A DNA stretch of 64,000 bases from Rugalucina vietnamica (Eukaryota; Mollusca; Bivalvia; Lucinida; Lucinidae), in the NCBI GenBank assembly GCA_964017185.1, contig OZ024870.1, positions 67,332,312 through 67,396,311 on the forward strand, read 5' to 3'. The notes under the pieces are model-generated. The model saw only the letters and a list, made by a program, of their open reading frames with translations, did not search any database and was not told the DNA's origin. Position numbers and translations under genes: made by a program. This document shows, piece by piece, positions 55,810 through 64,000 of the stretch (position 1 is the stretch's first letter; each line of letters starts with the position of its first letter).

Positions 55810-58800
55810 GTAATCAGTTGAGTTTTCCTAGTTAATGTTTTTTGTCATGAAACACTGCATTCTCTTTATAAAACAATTGTTTGTGTCATTCAAAAGCAAT
55901 TTGAGCCGCTGCATGGGAAAACCAACAATATGTATAGGCGAAAACAAAGGCGCAGATCAGCTTTGCAGTAACTGTGAAGCTGATCAGCGCCTTTGTTTTC
56001 GCTACAGGGGTAGTACAATTCCTCATCTTTATAAATCCGAAATTTCAGGCTTCTAGCCATCTTCTGTGACTGTACAAACCAGTTTGTGTCTGACCTGGTC
56101 GGAAACCCAAATTGTTGGTTTTCTCACACACGGGCTCATTTCTGTTTTCGCTTGGTTTGGTTATGGATTTACTTACCAATCATGTTGGGGCATAGCCATT
56201 AGCCACCACTTCCTGGGTATTATGGTAAGCTCAAGGAGACTGCATGGCAAAGGTAGATATATGGAACAATATCTGTGTTAGCTAATCAGTTTGTGTATAA
56301 TGAGATTACAGTATATAGATAAATAGCAAAATTAGTCTTAAGACCATTAGTCTGTGTAATATCCATAAATATTCAACCACCCCGCCACAAAAATATAGCA
56401 AAACGATTTTCAACGTACTCCGTAAATGCAGATATACCATCATGTAAATGCTCATAACTTTTGCAATCATTGCACTGGTTCAATTCCCTATCGGAAAATA
56501 ACCTGAAAACTAATGCCAATGCCAATGCATTATTTTGTCAAATAATGCTAATTAATGCCAATTCATTGTTTTTATAAGCTAATGCCGTTGCTAATGCCAA
56601 TGCTCCAAATCAGTTTTAATGCTAATGACAATGCATTACTTTGCTAACTAATGCTGCCCAAGCCTGTCCAAAATAGAGTTACAAGTGTAAAAAAGAGGTT
56701 AAGATATATGTATATTGGGCCCAGGCCAATTCTCAAGTAAGCTATCCAGTTTTCTAGTTGTCTGTGCAACACATATATCCAGGGGGAAATGTTGTAATAG
56801 AATCAGTGTCTACAATAGCCATTCAGTGTCCCGTACTTGTCTGGTTTTGTTGATATAAAATGAAACCAATATACGAGGGTGGGTCAGGAAGTTTTGTCAT
56901 AGGTGTTATATTACAATAAATAGACATGATAGGTTGCTGAATTATATATTGTTAGAAAGGGCAACATATCTCCTTTATAATGATACCAAATCCATGCCCA
57001 ATAGAAATAAATAGTTTAAATTATCCGTCTTGAAAGACAGGTGGGGTAAAACCACTGGCATGTTTTCTTGAAATTGTGAACCTTTTATTGTGTCTTTCAT
57101 GTGTTGTATATTTAAAACTACTGGTCATATTTTCTTCAAATTTTAAGTGATAAATTATGTTATATTTAGAAAAGCAATCCGGTCACAAGTCCGGTACTGA
57201 CTGTATAATGAAGCGATAAAGATGGCATCATCAGAATATGTACCCCTGTAACTGTTCAATACACGTACCACTGTATAATTATAATTGCTGGCATTATTAT
57301 GCTTTCACTTCAGAGCAGACTAAGATGATACAGTTAAATGGTTTTAAATGCATTTAAAGCTTCGAAGTTCATCCTTAGATGTTATTTTTTCTTTGAATTG
57401 AAACTGCAGTTTTAAAAAATACCAGGACAGGCCGATTCCAACATTTCGTTGTGCTATAAAACAATTAAATTAAGCTGAAGAAGTTTGAGTTTTGCAGTAT
57501 ATAATCACTCATATTCGAAGAATATATAGCACTTATGACTTTTTTTGGAAATCAGTTTACTGTTTATTTTTGCATTGTTTTCTTTAAAACATGCCAGTGT
57601 CAGGGAGTCACCGCTTTAAAAGTGATTTATTACATTTCATTCATGAAGAGCCACAAACAATTTTTATCACAGGTAATAGCTAGAGAAATGGTCTTTAAGA
57701 TGTTGCTATTTTAAAATAGTTTGCAATGACAGATACCGAGAAAAATATGGAGTGACAGAACCTTTTGACCAATCCTCGTAAACCGGTTTATCCTCGATGT
57801 TTCAGGCCCTCAAAGACATGCTGTATGAAGCACTTGAGCAGGCACCATCTTCAGAAGGTTAGAGCATTAATTGATAATATGAGTAGCTGTATAAGAAAAC
57901 CAACAAAATGCTTTGGAGAAAACAAAGGCACAGATCAGCTGTGCAGTCACTGCACAGCTGATCAGCGTCTTTGTTTTCACCACAAAGATACTACACTCCC
58001 TCTTCCTCTTAATTACAAAATTTCAGGCTTCTAGCCTGCTTCTGTGACTGTACAGACAGGTTTGGGTTGGAACTGGTCGGAACCCACTAATTGCCAATTT
58101 CTCATGTGAAGGCTCAATTATGATTATCAGCTGTGCAGCAATTGCACAACTGATCATTGTATCAGCTGTGCAGCAATTGCACAACTGATCATTGCCTTAG
58201 TTTTAGATTAAAGAATATAAAAATCCCTCTTCTTGTTAGGTCTGAACTTTAAAGCTTATAGCTTTCTTCTGTGACAGTTCAGACAGGGTTTTATTGGACT
58301 TGGTAAGGAACCCCCAAAGACAGTTTGTTTGTTTTTTTTCGTGATGAAGCATTGATTTTTTTCTCATTTGTTGATTCAAAAGACGGAAGATGTCAGTACA
58401 TAGTTAAACAAATATACCACATATTGGCACTCTACTTACTGGAAGCTGGCCCATAAAAGGGGTGTGTGATTAGGACAACTTGATCCACTAGGCATGATCT
58501 CATCTATTATCTCTGCAAGTTACACACTATAAAACAATACCCGTTATTACAGAGAAAGATAAGCTTTTCAAGCTGAATTACCTTTGATTGCATTGTCTGC
58601 TTCCAAAAAGCTCTAGTGAACGCTATATTTTTTTTTCAAGCAAAAACTCTAAATGTGTGCAAAGTATATGTTTGATAAAGTATTTGAGCAATGACGGTTG
58701 TTCATCAGGAAAACATGTCCGTGCAATATGTACCCCCTTAAACCCCACTTTTATATAGCAAAACTGGGGAATGCAGGGGTATACCTATTTTTCTTATTTT

Positions 58801-61800
58801 TGCTCCAAAACATAGATTGTGGGTACTCGTTAGAACCGCCTCGCCGTAGAACCGCCTCGGCGAGGCGGTTCTAACGTGTACCCACAATCTATGTTTTGAG
58901 CAAAAATAAGAAAAATATCAAAAATTTTCTGATGAAATTTTCAATTTTTGCTACCGAAAAAATTCTCCATATATTACCTGGGCAAGTTTTCATAATGTGT
59001 TTATTTTCATTCCACAGTGTCTGATGAAAGAGAGATTCACCGGTTCTTTGCCAGATTTGACGAAAAGTTTTTCCAGTTCTGCGACAAAGAACTATCAAAG
59101 ATCAACACATTTTTCTTTGGTATGTATTGATCAGTATTTAACTCATGTTGGTGACTTTATGAAATAAACAAAGGTGTTAGTTACTTTGTTAGAAAAAGTG
59201 TTTATTTTCGCATGTAATCATAATATCAATAATTCTTCAAAAACTGTAAATTCAGTTACTTTGTCAAACATGAAAAGAATGTTTCTTCCAAAGTCAATAC
59301 TTTCCTCATTAGTTTGTATTATTATATAAATTTTATTATTAAAGGCAGAAAAAATTAAGCTTTTGCAACCTAAATGATGTTTTCTAATATTGTACATGTA
59401 TATTGATTATGTTTCCTTTTCACTCTTTGTAAGAACAGAGTATGTGTTGTATCCAGGCAAATTTTTATAATTCACAAATCATAGTTTTGATACAGATGCA
59501 TGAATTGGTCTTGCAATCCCATGACCATTTCATTTGCAGAATTTCCGTAGGCCTAGATTTTGATGATTTTATGGGTAAATCCAAATTTATTTAGAACAAA
59601 ATTACCTACACATGTATTTGAACATAATTGAGCCGCCCCATGGGAAAACCAACAATCTGCAAAGGCGAAAACAAAGGCGCAGATCAGCTTCGCGGTAACC
59701 GTGAAGCTGATCAGCGCCTTTGTTTTCGCTACTCGGATAGTACTATTCCTCCTCTGCTTAACTCCAAAATTTCAAGCTTCTAGCTGTTTTCTGTGACTGT
59801 ACAGGTCGGTTTGTGTCGGACCTGTTCGGAAACCACATTGTTGGTTTTCCCACGAGGCGGCTCATATTTCTGCAGAGAAAATATCTGAAGCAACAAGGAA
59901 GTATGCCAGTCTGAAAGCAGAACTAGAACTGTACACAGAGCATGAACACAAACCCTCAACCCTACACTTCCGCCGTCGTGGCTCGACCGCATACAAGTTC
60001 TTCAAGGACAAAGAGAACACGGACATGAGTCGGACGAGGAAGCATCACGATCTGAAGCTGGCGTTCAGCGAGTTCTACCTCAGTCTGATTCTACTACAGA
60101 ACTATCAGACTCTCAACTTTACAGGGTTCAGGAAGATACTCAAGAAACATGACAAGGTAATTCTGCCCCAAAAGTTGTACATCTCTATATGAGCCTGTGC
60201 AAGAGAAAACCAGCAATTTGAGTTTCCAACCAGGTCCGACACAAATCGGCCTGTACATCTACTGAAGGCAAGGGGGTGGAAATTTTGGATTTAGAAAGTA
60301 GAGGAATTGTACTATCCATGTAGCGAAAACAAAGGCGCTGATCAGCTTCGCAGTTACATTCTATAAATAATATCCACTATCCATTTTGAACACTAGAAAG
60401 TCACACATTGCAACTAGACAAAAATAAGACAAATCAACAGACAACAAAAATTACAGACCATTAACCCAATTAGATATATTGCAGTGTATAAATATACAGA
60501 AAAAGTTAAAATGGCATTTATCAGGTAGCCTTCTTCAAAAACATATACAACTGAACTGTTTTAAATTGCATATTCGTGCAAATTTATTGAGTTACAATAT
60601 TTTTTACAATTATTCATTCATACATACATAATTTTGATTATACATGCTCATTCGTACATGGTGATGCCACATCTTCACACTTTCATGCTAAAAAAGTAAC
60701 AATATTGCATGTCTGTGTTACTCTTGTTTTCACCAGTTGATGCAGACAACTAGAGGTGTAGTATGGAGACAGACACATGTAGACACAGCAGCATTCTATA
60801 CTAACAAAGAAGTAGACCACTTGATAACAGAGACAGAGGTAGGACAATTCATGAAATATGTAAATCATGATTTAACATTACACAACACTGACAAATAAGA
60901 ATGAATATAAAATTGAAGTTTTTATCCCTTGCTGATAAAACAAGAACGCCGCGGAGGTCGATACCGCACTTGCATTGAGCAAAATCACTAAAAACGTGAT
61001 CAAGGGCACCAGGTCATGGTAAAATCTGAAAGGGTATGTCAAGGACATTTAATATGTAAAGTTTAACACTCGCAGCTATCACAGGTGCAGAGAAAACCAA
61101 ACTTCGACGTAAAAAATAACTAAGTCAATGGACCATGAAATATAGGTCAAGGGCACCGGGTCAAGGTGCATGCTTGAAGGGCATGTCAAGGACAATTACT
61201 ATACAAGCTTTCACACTCACAGCTATGACTGATGCAGAAAAAAAACAAACTTCGACATAAAAATTAACAACGTCAATGGACCGTGAAATATAGGTCAAGG
61301 TCAGTGGGTCAAGGTGCATGCTTGAAGGGTATGTCAAGGACAATTACTATGCAAGCTTTCACACTCACAGCTGTCACTGATGCAGAGAAAACCAAACTTC
61401 GACATAAAAATTAACCAAGTTAGTGGACCGTAAAATATAGGTCAACAGCACTAGGTCAAGGTGCGTGCTTGAAGGGTATGTCAAGGACCATTACTATGCA
61501 AGGTTTAACACTCGCAGCTATCACTGATGCAGAGAAAACGAAACTTCAACGTGAAAATTAACAAAGTCAATGGACCGTGAAATGTAGGTCAAGGTACGTG
61601 CTTGAAGGGTATGTCAAGGACAATTACTATGCGAGGTTTCAAACTCCTAGCTTTCACTAATGTAGAGAAAACCAAACTTCGATGTAAATGTTGACGAACG
61701 GACGGACAGAAATTTGGACTCCTATATCGCACCCTGCTATAAGCAGGTGCGATAAAAACAATCCTTATAGTGATGACTTTTAATGGATAGATGCTGTATG

Positions 61801-64000
61801 TTCCGCAAAGTGAGTGAAAAGCCCTGTTGTGGTAGCATATCAATTTCTACCTTGTTTTAGAGAATTTACCTAAAAATATAATAGTTTAACATAATAACAT
61901 CTTGCACTTTCAGCAAAATTTCACATCTAACCTAGAAGGTGGTAACAGGTCAAAGGCTATGAAGCGTCTCAGAGTGCCACCACTGGGAGATAAGGCAAGT
62001 TGTTTTTGTCTTGCTCTTTTTCAGTATAGGGATTAAACATGACATCGGTCATTTCCTTTTCCAGTAAATATTTAAATTGAGAGTCAAAATGTAAATGAGT
62101 ACTTATTTGCTTCATTTGATGTAAGTTTTGTATCTGTAGAACATGACCATAAAATACATGAGATGGTATTTTGCATGCAAACAATTTATACGCAAGCAGC
62201 TCCAAATTCAATTCCCACGTCTGCCAGTTCTTATTAGCACCAATAACTGACATTTATAGCTCACCTGAGCCGAAGGCTCACAAGGTGAGCTTATAGTATG
62301 ATGAGTCGGTGTCCATGCGTCCGGTGTCTGGCACCCGTTCACACTTTCAAATTATACAAATATCTCTGCAACTAGTCAGCCAATTGCAATCAAATTTTAA
62401 GTGAAACGTCATTGGGGTGGGGGAAAGGTTGCATTAGGTTTTGGACGAGGTTGGCGCAGAACACTGGTTTCCATGGCAACAGATAACTTCCATAGACCTA
62501 CAATGGGAAAAAACATAACACTATCTTTTCTGATACCACAAGGCCCAGAGCTTTTATTTTTGTGTGTGTAGTAATGTATAGTACTCCTGTTTAAAAACCC
62601 TGCTTACTGTGCCCCTGGGGTCCATACAGGCCATGCCCCAGGGGCATCATTATCTTCCATAGGCTTATAATGGAAATACATGAAAAAAAAAAAACGCCTT
62701 CTGTGAAACCGCAAGACCCAAAGCTTGTATATTTGGTATGCAGGAATGTCATGTGGAGCTCTACATAAATCCTGCCAATCATGTCCCTGGGGTCAAAAAT
62801 AGCCTCACCCCAGGGGTCATTATAGGACCTTATATGATGATTTTTTCAAATGAACCAAAATAGTGAACCAGAGAATAAACAATTCTTACAAGAGCTGTTG
62901 ATGTAAGTAGGGTTTCCAGGTCACATAACCAAGATGGCCCCCCATGCCCATATATGGTGAAAACCCCAACCACTTTGTCCAGTGACTGTACTTGTTGACT
63001 CTCAGGTGAGCGATCATTGCCCTTGGACTACTTGTGTTTACATAATTATGGTAAGCATCACTGGGGCTTTTGTTAAGAAACCAATGTGAATGCTTATGCA
63101 GGGCCCAGGGTTATAAAACTTTTTTCATGCTCAGCTCAGCTGAGACTACAATTTATCCTGCTCATAAATGTTAAAATGCCAACAATTGTTGGCATTTTAA
63201 CATTTATGAGCAGGATAAATTACTAGTTTTTGAGTTTTGAGCCTGAATTTTCTACTAATTTTGACTATTTCAACATTTATGAGCAGTTGAAATTTCATGC
63301 TCAGCTGAGCTGAGCTTGAAAAAAGTTTTATAACCTCGGGGCCAGGTAATGATTGCTTTGTTTCCTCCTTATTTACAGGAAAATCCAATGACAACATTCA
63401 GGGTTGGTTTCTATGCAGGTCTGTTTGCTGTTCTGGTTACAGTTGTTATTATCTCAGGTTAGTATACTGAAACCAGTTAGATATAAAAAAAAATCACTAT
63501 AATGCCTGAAGAATTAGAATGTCATACTGATACACATTGAGCCCTGTGTAGGATTGAACATGCATGATAACATTGGTAACCTCTTGCGAAGTTGTTGAAC
63601 ACATTGATAGTTGGTCCTTATTTATCTTTCTTAGATAAACAAAATATTGCAAATTCTTAAACGAATACACCCGCCAAAGAAACAAGAAGTATACAAATAA
63701 ATACATGTAAATAGAATAAAGAATGCAAGGTATTAAAGAAAGTGGTTTGACTAATTCATGGACATGGATGTTACATTTATTTATGCTAAGGATTTCTTGA
63801 ATTTACATCATTTATAGTGGCTGATTTTCTCTTTCAGCTTTCTTTGTAGAGCAAGAAAATCCCTGGGAGCCTGCGTTGAGAATGTATCGAGGCATGTTTA
63901 TTGTGATTCTGGACATTTTCCTGCTTGGCATCAACACCTACGGCTGGAGGTCGTCCGGGGTCAACCATGTGCTCATATTTGAGATTGATCCTAGGAGACA
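55741..64000 (+). CDS. XPR1: XPR1 phosphate exporter, 5' part, eight coding exons (partial)
   Basis: Exons 55741-55809, 57806-57857, 59018-59119, 59876-60156, 60737-60838, 61914-61994, 63379-63457 and 63838-64000 join in frame to give 309 residues. Residues 1-202 form the SPX domain, which in this family senses inositol pyrophosphates: it starts [19 protein letters not shown], and the block [17 protein letters not shown] plus the lysine-rich KILKKHDK (161-168) are near-identical to vertebrate XPR1. The linker [14 protein letters not shown] leads to a membrane segment ([18 protein letters not shown], about 238-255) and a second one in exon 8 ([18 protein letters not shown]). The EXS domain lies beyond the window. 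The protein exports inorganic phosphate at the plasma membrane. All splice sites are GT-AG except one GC-AG (intron 6). Confidence 0.95.
55902..56138. mobile_element. GAGCC foldback MITE in XPR1 intron 1
   Basis: Near full length (237 bp): TGAGCCGCTGCATGGGAAAA at one end, CTCACACACGGGCTCA at the other, and the GCGAAAACAAAGG palindrome in the centre. Confidence 0.7.
56872..57780. mobile_element. Tc1/mariner-like TIR element, non-coding
   Basis: The ends are TACGAGGGTGGGTCAGGAAG and, on the opposite strand, TACGAGGATTGGTCAAAAGG, with TA at each border. The CGAGGGT...GTTTTGTC motif resembles mariner-type termini. There is no transposase frame in the 909 bp. It ends 25 bp before exon 2. Confidence 0.6.
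57806..57857 (+). CDS. XPR1: XPR1 coding exon 2
   Basis: Encodes [17 protein letters not shown] plus the first base of a Val codon; donor GTTAGA, phase 1. Confidence 0.9.
57880..58116. mobile_element. GAGCC foldback MITE in XPR1 intron 2
   Basis: Starts only 22 bp after the exon 2 donor. The palindrome is GCACAGATCAGCTGTGCAG-type. A further degraded family copy with a duplicated TCAGCTGTGCAGCAATTGCA block follows at about 58120-58355. Confidence 0.6.
58703..58997. mobile_element. Foldback MITE, CATCAGGAAAACATG family, copy 2
   Basis: Closely matches the copy at 7344 in both arms. The hairpin loop differs: it holds a GC-rich inverted repeat (GAACCGCCTCG / CGAGGCGGTTC) with an extra partial unit. 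It ends 20 bp before exon 3. Confidence 0.65.
59018..59119 (+). CDS. XPR1: XPR1 coding exon 3
   Basis: Encodes [18 protein letters not shown], then [13 protein letters not shown]; acceptor TTCCACAG, donor GTATGT, phase 1. Confidence 0.95.
59629..59864. mobile_element. Intact GAGCC foldback MITE abutting XPR1 exon 4
   Basis: 236 bp, like the copies at 6656 and 8067. Its right TIR ends 11 bp before exon 4, so the polypyrimidine and branch-point region of that acceptor lies mostly inside the element. Confidence 0.75.
59876..60156 (+). CDS. XPR1: XPR1 coding exon 4
   Basis: Largest SPX exon, ending in [13 protein letters not shown]; acceptor TTTCTGCAG, donor GTAATT, phase 0. Confidence 0.95.
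60190..60356. mobile_element. Truncated GAGCC foldback MITE in XPR1 intron 4
   Basis: Begins TGAGCCTGTGCAAGAG and stops within the central palindrome after GCTGATCAGCTTCGCAG. Confidence 0.6.
60737..60838 (+). CDS. XPR1: XPR1 coding exon 5
   Basis: 34 codons, [20 protein letters not shown] to ITETE; phase 0 on both sides. Confidence 0.93.
60945..61755. repeat. ~145-bp tandem repeat, about five units
   Basis: The word ACCAAACTTCGAC recurs near 61097, 61247, 61391, 61540 and 61670 (variants), with ATGTCAAGGACAATTACTATG and TCACTGATGCAGAGAAAAC in each unit. The block ends in a hairpin (GCACCCTGCTATAAGCAGGTGC). Units are diverged, so this is old. Lies in XPR1 intron 5. Confidence 0.75.
61914..61994 (+). 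CDS. XPR1: XPR1 coding exon 6 (GC donor)
   Basis: 27 codons, [20 protein letters not shown] to PPLGDK. The donor is GCAAGT, a standard GC-AG type site; phase 0. Confidence 0.92.
62259..63042. repeat. GCTCACCTGAGCC hairpin element, copy 2
   Basis: Starts with the same stem-loop as the copy at 54610 and ends near CTCAGGTGAGCGATCATTG. It has no poly(T) in front. The body is only partly similar to copy 1. Confidence 0.55.
63102..63345. mobile_element. Foldback MITE with a 72-bp perfect palindrome
   Basis: Outer arms GGTTATAAAACTTTTTTCA and, on the opposite strand, GGTTATAAAACTTTTTTCA with GCTCAGCTCAGCTGAG next to them. The centre is perfect, arms 63150-63185 and 63186-63221 meeting at CAACAATTGTTG with no loop. 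GGGCCCAGG and GGGGCCAGG outside the arms may be a worn target duplication. In XPR1 intron 6. Confidence 0.65.
63379..63457 (+). CDS. XPR1: XPR1 coding exon 7
   Basis: Encodes [20 protein letters not shown] and the rest of the first membrane segment; donor GTTAGT, phase 1. Confidence 0.93.
63838..64000 (+). CDS. XPR1: XPR1 coding exon 8 (cut by window end)
   Basis: Encodes [20 protein letters not shown], then a second membrane segment and [14 protein letters not shown]; acceptor CTCTTTCAG. Confidence 0.95.

Larger units (their letters stand above)
55810..57805 (+). other. XPR1: XPR1 intron 1
   Basis: Holds a GAGCC MITE and a mariner-like element (listed separately). About 56505-56655 is a low-complexity run of AATGCCAATGC-type words. 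The remainder shows nothing recognisable. Confidence 0.6.

Overview
The window looks like nuclear DNA of a metazoan, most likely a bivalve mollusc. It is AT-rich, has long introns with GT-AG and GC-AG borders, and is packed with small foldback and TIR elements. The one gene I can name with confidence is the animal phosphate exporter XPR1. The mollusc call rests on the style of the interspersed repeats (the GAGCC...GGCTC foldback family and the GCTCACCTGAGCC hairpin element) and is an inference.

Layout. (1) 1-12278, minus strand: two exons of a gene I do not recognise, a 42-codon first exon (12153-12278) and a long exon running off the left edge (1-1127). They are joined in phase across an intron of about 11 kb full of repeats: foldback MITEs, a GGATATCC-rich foldback element, a TTAA-flanked element and a 33-bp minisatellite. 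(2) 12279-15403: upstream intergenic DNA with a non-autonomous hAT element (perfect 8-bp TSD) and a tRNA-derived SINE. (3) 15404-52247: a 36.8-kb head-to-tail array of eight 3949-bp units. Each unit encodes a 633-aa Mutator/Kolobok-like DDE transposase (+) and, convergently, a 125-aa His-Me finger (I-PpoI-like HNH) nuclease (-). A 649-bp TTAA-flanked MITE-like element borders the array on both sides and separates every pair of units except units 4 and 5, where a single clean TTAA is left. (4) 52248-55676: right flank with a 496-bp TRIM-type mini-LTR retrotransposon carrying a tRNA-like segment in its LTRs, two LINE remnants, and a short TIR element. (5) 55677-64000, plus strand: the 5' part of XPR1 (eight coding exons, SPX domain and first two membrane segments), its introns heavily invaded by MITEs, some within tens of bases of splice sites.

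The two host genes point away from the array, so it lies in their shared upstream region. The most unusual content is the array: an apparently two-gene DNA transposon paired with a TTAA mobile element, amplified in tandem with no difference seen between copies, and with one internal junction that looks like an exact excision or never-filled site. Copy number and identity come from the given sequence and could be affected by assembly of so long a perfect repeat.
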